Made by a program: the position numbers and the translations under genes. 64,000 nt of DNA, taken from the NCBI RefSeq assembly GCF_039535785.1, contig NZ_BAAAXV010000011.1, forward strand, positions 371,394-435,393, in the 5' to 3' direction. The DNA comes from Nonomuraea helvata. GTDB lineage: Bacteria; Actinomycetota; Actinomycetes; Streptosporangiales; Streptosporangiaceae. Positions 24,591 through 32,519 of the stretch are shown here, piece by piece. The notes beneath the pieces are model-generated. The model worked only from the letters and a program-made list of their open reading frames with translations. It was not told where the DNA came from and did not search any database. Positions within the stretch are counted from its first letter, which is position 1. Each line of letters starts with the position of its first letter.

Positions 24591-25772
24591 ATGTTGCGCT
24601 GGTTGACCGCCGGAGAGTCCCACGGCCCCGAACTCGTCGCCATCCTCGAAGGCCTGCCGGCCGGGGTGGAGGTGACCACGGCCGCCATCGACGAGGCCCT
24701 GCGCCGCCGGAGGCTCGGTTATGGCCGCGGCGCGCGGATGAAGTTCGAGCAGGACCAGGTCACGATCGTGGGCGGCGTCCGCCACGGCCGCACGATGGGC
24801 AGCCCCGTCGCCATCCGCATCGGCAACACCGAGTGGCCCAAATGGGAGAAGGTCATGGCGGCCGACCCGGTCGACCCGGCCGAGCTGGAGGGCCTCGCGC
24901 GCAACGCGCCCAGGTCCCGTCCGCGCCCGGGCCACGCCGACCTGGCGGGCATGCAGAAGTACGGGTTCGACGACGCCAGGCAGGTGCTCGACCGGGCCAG
25001 CGCCCGCGAGACGGCCGCCCGCGTCGCGCTCGGCGAGGTCGCCAGGCGCTTCCTCAAGCAGGCGCTGGGCGTCGACATCGTCAGCCACGTCACCGAGATC
25101 GGCGGCGCGAAGAGCCCGGCCGAGACCCTGCCGGGGCCCGGCGACCTGGCCAGGATCGACGAGGACCCGGTGCGGTGCTCCGACCCCGACGGCAGCGCCG
25201 CGATGATCGCCGTGATCGACAAGGCCCACAAGGACGGCGACACGCTCGGCGGCGTCGTCGAGGTTCTCGCGTACGGCCTGCCGCCCGGCCTCGGCAGCTA
25301 CACGCACTGGGACCGCAGGCTCGACTCCCGCCTCGCCGGCGCGCTCATGGGCATCCAGGCGATCAAGGGCGTCGCGGTCGGCGACGGCTTCGAGACCGCG
25401 CGCAGGCCGGGCTCCCGAGCCCACGACGAGATCGAGTACACCACCGAAGACGGCGTACGACGCATCACCAACCGCGCGGGCGGCGTCGAGGGCGGCATGA
25501 CGAACGGCGAGATCCTGCGCGTCAGCGCCGCCATGAAGCCGATCTCCACCGTCCCCAGGGCGCTGGCCACCATCGACGTCAAGACCGGCGAGGCGGCCAA
25601 GGCCCACCACGAGCGCTCCGACGTCTGCGCCGTCCCGGCCGCCGGCATCGTGGCCGAGGCCATGGTCGCGCTGGTGCTGGCCGACACGGCGCTCGAGAAG
25701 TTCGGCGGCGACTCCGTCGAGGAGGTCGCCCGCAACCTGTCCGGCTACCTGTCTTCGATGGTGATCAAATGA
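24591..25772 (+). CDS. aroC: chorismate synthase
   Basis: The 393-residue protein has the chorismate synthase signatures: GESHGPELVAILEGLPAG near the N-terminus, RRRRLGYGRGARMKFEQDQV, RPRPGHADLAGMQKYGFDDA and ETAARVALGEVARRFLK, and GSRAHDEIEYT and TNRAGGVEGGMTNGE in the second half. It converts 5-enolpyruvylshikimate-3-phosphate to chorismate with reduced FMN as cofactor. It leads the coupled set aroC-aroK-aroB-aroQ. Its stop overlaps the aroK start (ATGA). Confidence 0.97.
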   Translation: MLRWLTAGESHGPELVAILEGLPAGVEVTTAAIDEALRRRRLGYGRGARMKFEQDQVTIVGGVRHGRTMGSPVAIRIGNTEWPKWEKVMAADPVDPAELEGLARNAPRSRPRPGHADLAGMQKYGFDDARQVLDRASARETAARVALGEVARRFLKQALGVDIVSHVTEIGGAKSPAETLPGPGDLARIDEDPVRCSDPDGSAAMIAVIDKAHKDGDTLGGVVEVLAYGLPPGLGSYTHWDRRLDSRLAGALMGIQAIKGVAVGDGFETARRPGSRAHDEIEYTTEDGVRRITNRAGGVEGGMTNGEILRVSAAMKPISTVPRALATIDVKTGEAAKAHHERSDVCAVPAAGIVAEAMVALVLADTALEKFGGDSVEEVARNLSGYLSSMVIK

Positions 25773-26269
25773 CTCTCGCCGTGCTGATCGGTCCCCCTGG
25801 ATCCGGTAAGACCACACTCGGGCTGCTGCTCGCCGAGCGGCTCGGCGTCGGGTTCCGCGACACCGACTCCGACGTGGAGGCCGTGGCGGGCAAGCCCGTC
25901 TCCGACATCTTCGTCGAGGACGGTGAGGCCCGCTTCCGCGAGCTGGAGCACGAGGCCGTGCGCCGGGCGCTGGCCGAGCACGACGGCATCCTCTCGCTCG
26001 GCGGCGGCGCCGTGCTCAACGAGGAGACGCAGGCCCTGCTCGACGGCCACCACGTGGTCTACCTGCAGGTGGGGCTGTCCGACGCGGTCCAGCGGGTCGG
26101 CCTCGCCTCCGCCAGGCCGCTGCTCGTGCTCAACCCGCGCAGCCAGCTGAAGAAGCTCATGGAGGAGCGGCGGCCGGTCTACGAGCGGCTCGCGTCGGTC
26201 ACCGTGGTGACCGACAAGCGTGAGCCCGAGGAGCTCGCCGACGAGATCGTCAAGGGGCTGCCCTCATGA
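25769..26269 (+). CDS. aroK: shikimate kinase
   Basis: The 166-residue protein has Walker A GPPGSGKTT near residue 8, the DTDSDVE segment that binds shikimate, ARFRELEHEAVRRAL and GGGAVLNEE, and the LID-region Arg segment SARPLLV. It phosphorylates the 3-OH of shikimate using ATP. The ATG overlaps the aroC stop. Its own stop overlaps the start of a tiny 22-codon frame that leads into aroB. Confidence 0.95.
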   Translation: MTLAVLIGPPGSGKTTLGLLLAERLGVGFRDTDSDVEAVAGKPVSDIFVEDGEARFRELEHEAVRRALAEHDGILSLGGGAVLNEETQALLDGHHVVYLQVGLSDAVQRVGLASARPLLVLNPRSQLKKLMEERRPVYERLASVTVVTDKREPEELADEIVKGLPS

Positions 26270-26334
26270 GCGAGCGACCAATCAAACACAGCCGCCTTGT
26301 CGCGGTCATGCGACCGACGAAGGAGGGCGCATGA
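26266..26334 (+). CDS. 22-codon bridging ORF between aroK and aroB
   Basis: ATG 26266 overlaps the aroK stop by four bases (ATGA), and the TGA at 26332-26334 overlaps the aroB start by four bases (ATGA). The peptide would be MSERPIKHSRLVAVMRPTKE followed by GA. AAGGGG lies about eight bases before its start, and AAGGAGG for aroB lies inside it. Its job would be to carry ribosomes across the 61-base gap and couple aroB to aroK. A peptide function is not implied. Confidence 0.4.
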   Translation: MSERPIKHSRLVAVMRPTKEGA

Positions 26335-27401
26335 GCGCCACGCGGATCACCGTACGCGGCGACAGCCCGTACGACGTGGTGATCGGCACCGGCGTGCAGG
26401 CCGAGCTGACCACGCTGCTCAAGCCCGGCGTGCGCACCGTCGCCGTCATCCGTCCTGAGACCCTGCCGGAGATCTCCGGCCCGGTCGGCGCGGCGCTGCG
26501 CGAGGCCGGCCACGAGGTGGTCGAGCTGCCCGTGCCCGACGGCGAGCAGGCCAAGACCGTCGAGGTGGCCGCCGGGCTCTGGTCGGCGCTCGGCCGCCAC
26601 GGCGTGACCCGCTCCGACGCCGTGGTGGGCGTGGGCGGCGGCGCGACGACCGACCTGGCCGGGTTCGTGGCGGGCACGTGGCTGCGCGGCGTGCAGGTCG
26701 TGCTCGTGCCGACGACGCTGCTGGCCATGGTCGACGCGGCGGTCGGCGGCAAGAACGGCATCGACACCCCCGAGGGCAAGAACCTCGTGGGGACGTTCCT
26801 GCCGCCCGCCGGAGTGCTGTGCGAGCTGTCCACGCTGGCGAGCATGCCGAAGCGGGACTACGTGGCCGGCCTGGCCGAGATCATCAAGGGCGGCTTCATC
26901 GCCGACCCGGAGATCCTCCGGCTGATCGAATCCGACCCGGAGGCCGCCACCCGGCCCGACGGCCCGCACACCCGCGAGCTGATCGAGCGCAAGATCCAGG
27001 TCAAGGCCGACGTCGTGGGCGCCGACCTGCGCGAGGCGGGCCTGCGCGAGATCCTCAACTACGGCCACACCCTCGCCCACGCCATCGAACGCGAGGAGCA
27101 CTACGCCATCCGCCACGGCGAGGCCGTCGCCATCGGCATGGTCTACGCCGCCGAGCTCTCCAGGCTCTCCGGCCGCGCCGACCTCGTCGAGCGCACCCGG
27201 TCCATCCTCACCAGCGTCGGCCTGCCCATCGCCTACCGCGCCGACGCCTGGCGGTCGCTGCGCGACCACATGCGGCTGGACAAGAAGAACCGCGGCGCCA
27301 AGCAGCGGTTCGTCGTGCTCGACGGGCTGGCCAGGCCGGGCCGGCTCGAAGGCCCCGCAGAAGAGCTGCTCGAAGCCGCCTACAAGGAGATCTCCGGATG
27401 A
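26331..27401 (+). CDS. aroB: 3-dehydroquinate synthase
   Basis: The 356-residue protein has the NAD-binding GVGGGATTDLAGFVAGTW, the VPTTLLAMVDAAVGGKNGID segment, LAEIIKGGFI, and the zinc ligands in NYGHTLAHAIE and RHGEAVAIGM. It turns DAHP into 3-dehydroquinate, the second step of the shikimate pathway. The start at ATG 26331 has AAGGAGG four bases upstream and overlaps the stop of the bridging ORF. The stop overlaps the aroQ start. Confidence 0.97.
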   Translation: MSATRITVRGDSPYDVVIGTGVQAELTTLLKPGVRTVAVIRPETLPEISGPVGAALREAGHEVVELPVPDGEQAKTVEVAAGLWSALGRHGVTRSDAVVGVGGGATTDLAGFVAGTWLRGVQVVLVPTTLLAMVDAAVGGKNGIDTPEGKNLVGTFLPPAGVLCELSTLASMPKRDYVAGLAEIIKGGFIADPEILRLIESDPEAATRPDGPHTRELIERKIQVKADVVGADLREAGLREILNYGHTLAHAIEREEHYAIRHGEAVAIGMVYAAELSRLSGRADLVERTRSILTSVGLPIAYRADAWRSLRDHMRLDKKNRGAKQRFVVLDGLARPGRLEGPAEELLEAAYKEISG

Positions 27402-27832
27402 TCCTGGTGCTCAACGGCCCCAACCTGCGCCGGCTCGGCACCCGCGAGCCCGACGTGTACGGGGCGGAGACGTTCGACGACCTGGCCGCCCTCTGCCGCG
27501 ACACGGGCAGGAAGCTCGGCGAGCACGTCGAGGTGCGCCAGACCGACGACGAGGCCGAGCTGATCGGCTGGATCCACGAGGCCGCCGACGGCCGCATCCC
27601 GGTGGTGCTCAACCCGGCCGCGTTCACCCACTACTCCTACGCCCTGCGCGACGCCATCAAGCAGCGCACGGCCCCGCTCGTCGAGGTGCACATCAGCAAC
27701 CCCGCCGCGAGGGAAGAGTTTCGCCATAACTCGGTCGTCGCCGGGGTGGCGACGGGCACGATCGCGGGGTTCGGACTACAGTCATACGTTCTTGCGCTGC
27801 AGGCTATTGCGGAGATGAACACCACCTCATGA
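27398..27832 (+). CDS. aroQ: type II 3-dehydroquinate dehydratase
   Basis: The 144-residue protein starts LVLNGPNLRRLGTREPDVYG, the hallmark of type II dehydroquinases, followed by RQTDDEAELIGWIHEAADG, VLNPAAFTHYSYALRDAI (catalytic Tyr/His/Asn region) and VEVHISNPAAREEFRHNSVV. It dehydrates 3-dehydroquinate to 3-dehydroshikimate. It is coupled to aroB by an ATGA overlap, and to the SGNH hydrolase downstream in the same way. No aroE gene is seen in the window. Confidence 0.96.
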   Translation: MILVLNGPNLRRLGTREPDVYGAETFDDLAALCRDTGRKLGEHVEVRQTDDEAELIGWIHEAADGRIPVVLNPAAFTHYSYALRDAIKQRTAPLVEVHISNPAAREEFRHNSVVAGVATGTIAGFGLQSYVLALQAIAEMNTTS

Positions 27833-28581
27833 GGCACTACAAGTCCTTCGTCGCCGTCGGCGACAGCTTCACGGAAGGACTGAACGATCCCGGCCAGAAC
27901 GGTCACTACCGTGGCTGGGCGGACCGGGTGGCCGAACGGCTCGCCGCCGACGAGCCCGGCTTCCGCTACGCCAACCTGGCCGTGCGCGGCAAGGTGCTCG
28001 ACCAGATCGTCACCGAGCAGGTGCCGCTGGCCGTCGAGATGGCGCCCGATCTGGTCAGCTTCTGCGCCGGGGGCAACGACCTGCTCAGGCCGGGCAGCGA
28101 CCCCGACGAGATGGCCAAGAAGCTCGCCCGCGCCGTCCGCGACCTGCGGGCCGGGGGCGCCGACGTGGTGCTGTTCACGGGGGTGGACCCGCGCGACACG
28201 CCGCTGATGCGACGGCTGCGCGGCCGCTTCGCCATCTTCTACCTGCACATCCGCTCCATCGCCGACCTGTACGGGTGCCGGGTGGTGGACCTGTGGTCGA
28301 TGCAGGGGCTGCGCGACTGGCGGGCGTGGAGCGCGGACCGGCTGCACATGAACGCGGACGGGCACCGGCTGGTGGCGGCGCGGGTGCTGGATGTGCTGGG
28401 GGTGCCGTTCGAGGACTGGCGCATGGACTGGCCGCCGCAGGCCGTGGATCCCCGGGCTCGGCGGCGCGAGGATGCCCAGTGGATCCGCGAGCACCTGGTG
28501 CCGTGGATGTCCCGCCGACTCCGCGGCGTCTCCTCGGGCGATGGTCTTTCTCCTAAGCGCCCCGATTTGAGTCCGTTCTGA
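27829..28581 (+). CDS. SGNH/GDSL-family hydrolase
   Basis: The 250-residue protein shows block I GDSFTEGLND with the nucleophilic Ser near residue 12, a Gly block in NLAVRGKVLDQ, block III Asn in CAGGNDLLRPG and block V DRLHMNADGH with Asp and His. This is the SGNH ester hydrolase fold. There is no signal peptide, so it acts in the cytoplasm. The four-base overlap with aroQ makes it part of the shikimate operon, though a role in that pathway is not known. Confidence 0.85.
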   Translation: MRHYKSFVAVGDSFTEGLNDPGQNGHYRGWADRVAERLAADEPGFRYANLAVRGKVLDQIVTEQVPLAVEMAPDLVSFCAGGNDLLRPGSDPDEMAKKLARAVRDLRAGGADVVLFTGVDPRDTPLMRRLRGRFAIFYLHIRSIADLYGCRVVDLWSMQGLRDWRAWSADRLHMNADGHRLVAARVLDVLGVPFEDWRMDWPPQAVDPRARRREDAQWIREHLVPWMSRRLRGVSSGDGLSPKRPDLSPF

Positions 28582-28986
28582 TTCGCTGCGGCTTCGTGCG
28601 GGGTTGATGGCCTTTCATCTTGTACGGCTGCGCACGGGCAGGCCACCCGCCGTACTTCGGCTGATGGAGCGGCGAGCCTGGGGCGGAGAGCGGCAGCCTG
28701 CGTGACCAGCGGAGCCCCGTGCGAGCGCGACCATGAGCAGAGCCTTCCAGGAAACGGCCTCTGACCCTTCACCGGCTGAGCGCCGTTACGGAGCGCCTTC
28801 TTGGCCGGCTGGGTGGTGCGTCCCCATGCCCGCCGCACACGTTGCGCCGAGCTCCACCGCACACCTCCTCACCGCACCGGCGCCCGACTGCGCGCCGCAT
28901 CACGCCCGCCCTCGAGGCGCGTCCGCGTGGCAACGCGCCCCCGAAGCGCGGTCATCCCGCGCCCCCGTTGCCGGGCGTACGTGAGG
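28582..28986. other. 405-base intergenic segment without a recognised gene
   Basis: This stretch lies between two converging genes. Several frames are open because of the high GC content, but none shows steady third-position bias, a ribosome site or a motif that I recognise. Its lower codon order and many short repeats of GCCG/CGGC may reflect a decayed gene or element. Confidence 0.5.
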
Positions 28987-30987
28987 TCAGTCTGCCGACT
29001 CTGCTGCCAGGCGCTTCAAGGCGGCCCTGGGGATGGCCGGGTCCGTGGTGCGCCAGAACGGGGGGAGGGAGCCCAGGAGGAAGCCGCTGTAGCGGGCCGT
29101 GGCGAGCCGGGGGTCGAGGACCGCGATGACGCCCTTGTCGTTCTGGGCCCGCAGCAGCCGCCCCGCCCCCTGGGCCAGGAGGAGGGCGGCGTGGTTGGCG
29201 GCGACCGCCATGAAGCCGTTGCCGCCCCTGGCCGCCACGTGGCGCTGACGGGCCGACGTCAGCGGATCGTCGGGGCGGGGGAACGGCACCCGGTCGATGA
29301 TGACCAGGCGCAGCGAGGGCCCGGGTACGTCCACGCCCTGCCACAGCGACAGCGTGCCGAACAGGCATGTCGGCTCGTCCTCGGCGAACTGCTTGACCAG
29401 CAGCATCGTCGAGTCGTCCCCCTGACAGAGCAGCGGCACGTCCAGCCGCTCGCGCAGCGCCTCCGTGGCCGCCTTGGCCGCGCGCATCGACGAGAAGAGG
29501 CCGAGCGTGCGCCCCCCGGCCGCCTCGATCAACTCGACGATCTCGTCCAGGTACTGCTCGGGCAGCCCGTCACGCCCCGGCTGGGGCAGGTGCTTGGCGA
29601 CGTACAGGATGCCCGCGCGCGGGTGGTCGAACGGCGAGCCCACGTCGATGCCCTGCCAGCCCTTGCCCTCGCCCAGCCCCCACTGCGCGGCGAGGCCGTC
29701 GAACGTGCCGCCCAGTGCCAGCGTGGCGGAGGTGAGGATCACCGTGCGCTCGCCGAACAGCTTGTCGCGCAGCATCCCGCTGACCGTCAGGGGCGCGACC
29801 CGGAGCATGGGCGGACGACGGTCGGTGCCGGCGTCGAGCCAGACCACCTCGGCCCGGTCGGCCTCCGAGTCGTGGCCGTACGCCTCGAGCATGCGCACGG
29901 CCGTGTCGTGCACGTCGTCCAGGGTCGAGAACGCGGCCTTGCGCTGCCCCGCCTTGTCGGGGTCGTCCTTGTCGGCGCCGCGCGGCCCCAGGGCCGTGAT
30001 GCACCGCCAGGCGGTGTCGCGTATGAGGGCCAGCGTGAGCCCGAGCACCTGCGGCAGCTCGTCGATGCGCCCGGGCGGCGCGGCCGTCAGCAGTGCCTTG
30101 AGGTCCTCGCCCGCCTCCTGGAGCTGGTCGGCGATCGCCTGCTCGATCAGCCGCCCCACCCGGCGCACCGCCAGTGACACGGTGAGCTCCGACAGCTCGC
30201 CGGTCACCACCGACGTCACCCGGTCGACCAGCTCGTGGGCCTCGTCCACGACCACGACCTCGTGCTCGGGCAGCACCGGCAGGTCGCCCATGGCGTCGAT
30301 GGCCAGCAGCGCGTGGTTGGTCACCACGACGTCCACCTCGCCCGCACGGGCGCGGGCCAGCTCGGCGAAGCATTCGGCGCCGCTCGGGCAGCGCTGGGCC
30401 CCCAGGCACTCCTGCGCGCTCACCGAGAACTGCCGCCACGCCTGCTCGCTCACCCCCGGCACCAGCTCGTCGCGGTCGCCGGTCTCGGTCTCGTCGGCCC
30501 ACTCCTGGATGCGCTGGACCATGCGGCCGGTCGCGCTCACCTCGCGCGGGTCGAAGAGCTGGTCCTGCTCGTCCTCCTCGGGCCAGCCCGCCGTGGCCTT
30601 GTAGCGGCACAGGTAGTTGCGCCGGCCCTTGAGGATGGCGAACGTCGGCTCGTGCGGCAGCTCCTTGCCCAGCGTCTCGGCCAGCCGGGGCAGGTCGCGG
30701 TCGACGAGCTGGCGCTGCAGCGCGATCGTGGCCGTGGAGATCACGACGGGGGAGTCGCTCTCCATCGCGTGGCGGATCGACGGCACGAGGTACGCCAGCG
30801 ACTTGCCGGTGCCGGTGCCGGCCTGGACCGCCAGGTGCTTCTCGTCGTCGATGGCCTGCTGCACGGCGTGGACCATGGTGAGCTGGCCCTGCCGTTCGCT
30901 CCCTCCGAGAGCGTTTACCGCGACCTTGAGCAGTTCGTCCACTGACGGGAGATGGGAGTCCGGCACGGCAGTAAACGCTACCCGCAT
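28987..30987 (-). CDS. ATP-dependent DNA helicase, DinG/XPD (Rad3) family with Fe-S cluster
   Basis: The protein has 666 residues from ATG 30987. Walker A is AGTGTGKSLAYLVP, the DEAH box is VVVDEAHEL, and motif VI is AQGAGRLLRAQND. Four Cys that would hold a 4Fe-4S cluster follow Walker A, as in DinG and XPD: LCRYK, ECLGA, QRCP and AECF. Such helicases unwind forks, R-loops or damaged DNA 5' to 3'. It is monocistronic, divergent from the Gln/Pro-rich protein gene, and an 8-bp inverted repeat lies in the shared promoter region. A later GTG start 21 bases downstream is possible. Confidence 0.9.
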   Translation of the reverse strand: MRVAFTAVPDSHLPSVDELLKVAVNALGGSERQGQLTMVHAVQQAIDDEKHLAVQAGTGTGKSLAYLVPSIRHAMESDSPVVISTATIALQRQLVDRDLPRLAETLGKELPHEPTFAILKGRRNYLCRYKATAGWPEEDEQDQLFDPREVSATGRMVQRIQEWADETETGDRDELVPGVSEQAWRQFSVSAQECLGAQRCPSGAECFAELARARAGEVDVVVTNHALLAIDAMGDLPVLPEHEVVVVDEAHELVDRVTSVVTGELSELTVSLAVRRVGRLIEQAIADQLQEAGEDLKALLTAAPPGRIDELPQVLGLTLALIRDTAWRCITALGPRGADKDDPDKAGQRKAAFSTLDDVHDTAVRMLEAYGHDSEADRAEVVWLDAGTDRRPPMLRVAPLTVSGMLRDKLFGERTVILTSATLALGGTFDGLAAQWGLGEGKGWQGIDVGSPFDHPRAGILYVAKHLPQPGRDGLPEQYLDEIVELIEAAGGRTLGLFSSMRAAKAATEALRERLDVPLLCQGDDSTMLLVKQFAEDEPTCLFGTLSLWQGVDVPGPSLRLVIIDRVPFPRPDDPLTSARQRHVAARGGNGFMAVAANHAALLLAQGAGRLLRAQNDKGVIAVLDPRLATARYSGFLLGSLPPFWRTTDPAIPRAALKRLAAESAD

Positions 30988-31096
30988 TCCGGGGTCGCCG
31001 TGCCGAACGCGCTGTGATCGGCCAGACGCATCCCGGCGTTCCCGGGACGCTCCCGGCTGGTCCCATGGCACACTGGGCGACCGGGACTCCGGCTGG

Positions 31097-31114
31097 GTGA
31101 AGAAAGTTCTTCAC
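31097..31114. promoter_or_regulatory. inverted repeat in the divergent dinG-type/31212 promoter region
   Basis: GTGAAGAA (31097-31104) and TTCTTCAC (31107-31114) are perfect arms around AG. It lies 110 bases before the helicase start and 98 before the other gene, an operator-like position. It does not match the actinobacterial LexA box. Confidence 0.4.
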
Positions 31115-31211
31115 GGACTGTGACCAGTGGGGTTCCCGGTGTAGGTGGGAAGTCCGGTTTCCAGAGGGTTTTCCGGGGTTGAGTGGACGGATAAAGGCTG
31201 GTTAAAGCAGT

Positions 31212-32453
31212 ATGTCTGCCATGTCGGAAGTTGTCCCGTTGCCGTCGTTCGGCGAAGTGTTCTTCGATGCACGAGGTCAGGAGCGGTGTCTCCGTGTCAC
31301 GTGGCATGAGGGCACGCTGGTTCTCAGCCTCTGGCGCGGCGAGATGTGCACAGCGAGCTTCCGTATGCCGATGGAGGACGTCGGCCGCCTGCTCGACACG
31401 CTCGACGAGGGGTTCGCGGAGGCCACGGGCGAGCAGCCCGCCGTGCCCGCGCACGACCCGGGCACCGAGGTCATCCCGGGCACCGGCCAGTACCATCGGC
31501 CGCCCCAGCAGGTCTCGGCACCGCCGCAGCAGCACCAGCCTCAACACCAGCCCGACGACCGGCCCACGGCCGCCCTTTCGCCCAACGACGTCCTCGTGGC
31601 CAGAGGCGCCCCCTCCGCCCACCAGGACAAGCTGGTGGCCTCGTACAGCGAGACCACGGCGCCCCGGGACAGCATGCCCCCGGCGTACGGCGAACCGCCC
31701 CGGGAGCCGGCTCCGGCCTACGGCGACCCCTCCAGGGAGAATCCGGCCTACGGCGAGCGCAACCCCTTCACCGGGCCCCAGTACGTGGACAGCACCGGCC
31801 CCCAGCAGCGATACACCGGCGACCCCTTCAGCGGTCCGCAGTACACCGGCGATCCCTTCAGCGGACCGCAGTACACCGCGGACCCGCCCCAGTACGCCGC
31901 CCAGCCCGAGCAGCCCTTCGCCGGCCCGCAGTACTCCGACACCGGCCCCGTCTACCAGATGCCCGGCGAGCAGCGCAGCCAGTCGCCGCTGAGCACCGAT
32001 CCGCTCGGCTTCCCCTCCCAGGCGCCCGCTCCCCACCAGCCGTCCCAGCACCGCGCCGACCCGTTCCAGAACGACCCGTACCCCTCCGACCCCTACGCCC
32101 GGCGGCCTGAGGCTTACCAGCAGCCACAGCAGCCACAGCAGCCACAGCAGCCACAGCAGCTACAGCCGCAGCAGGTCCAGGGCGCCGCGGGCCTGGGCAC
32201 CCCCATGCACGGCATCCCCGGCGCGGGCAGGCGCCGCTCCGCGCCCCAGCCCGTCCGCGACGACTACGCCTCCTACCAGCAGAGCCAGCCGAACCCCGTG
32301 GACCCGCTGCTCGCCATGGGGCGGCCGGAGCCGTCGCAGGGCGACCCGCTGTCCCGCCCCTACGTCGGGGACCCCATGTTCTCCACGGGCGAGCGCCTGC
32401 GTCCCGAGCAGCAGCCGGACTACCACGAGCGGAGCGACCGCAGGGAGTGGTGA
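31212..32453 (+). CDS. Pro/Gln/Tyr-rich protein with small conserved N-terminal domain
   Basis: The first 70 or so residues of this 413-residue protein look folded (LPSFGEVFFDARGQERCLRV, TWHEGTLVLSLWRGEMCTA, MPMEDVGRLLDTLDEGF). The rest is low in complexity, rich in Pro, Gln, Tyr and Asp, with short repeats of the type GDPFSGPQYT, AYGEP and QPQ, and is likely disordered. No signal peptide or membrane helix is seen. Function is unknown. An alternative ATG at 31221 is equally plausible as a start. Two tandem DNA repeats inside the gene suggest that its length varies between strains. Confidence 0.65.
   Translation: MSAMSEVVPLPSFGEVFFDARGQERCLRVTWHEGTLVLSLWRGEMCTASFRMPMEDVGRLLDTLDEGFAEATGEQPAVPAHDPGTEVIPGTGQYHRPPQQVSAPPQQHQPQHQPDDRPTAALSPNDVLVARGAPSAHQDKLVASYSETTAPRDSMPPAYGEPPREPAPAYGDPSRENPAYGERNPFTGPQYVDSTGPQQRYTGDPFSGPQYTGDPFSGPQYTADPPQYAAQPEQPFAGPQYSDTGPVYQMPGEQRSQSPLSTDPLGFPSQAPAPHQPSQHRADPFQNDPYPSDPYARRPEAYQQPQQPQQPQQPQQLQPQQVQGAAGLGTPMHGIPGAGRRRSAPQPVRDDYASYQQSQPNPVDPLLAMGRPEPSQGDPLSRPYVGDPMFSTGERLRPEQQPDYHERSDRREW
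31812..31871 (+). repeat. 30-bp tandem duplication inside the Pro/Gln-rich gene
   Basis: Two 30-base units at 31812-31841 and 31842-31871 differ at two third-codon positions only and encode YTGDPFSGPQ twice. Confidence 0.85.
32121..32165 (+). repeat. 9-bp minisatellite (CAGCCACAG)n inside the Pro/Gln-rich gene
   Basis: Four perfect copies of CAGCCACAG at 32121-32156 are followed by CAGCTACAG at 32157-32165. They encode a run of Gln-Pro-Gln. In-frame slippage would change the protein length by three residues at a time. Confidence 0.9.
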
Positions 32454-32519
32454 CACACTCCTGAGCACCGGCAGGTACGCTCCTGGCGAGGCGATCGGGC
32501 CGAGGCAGAAGGAGCGCCG

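Noticed and set aside
32121..32165. Regular short repeats suspected to be a CRISPR array
   Set aside because: The units are 9 bp, have no spacers and lie in frame within a coding region.
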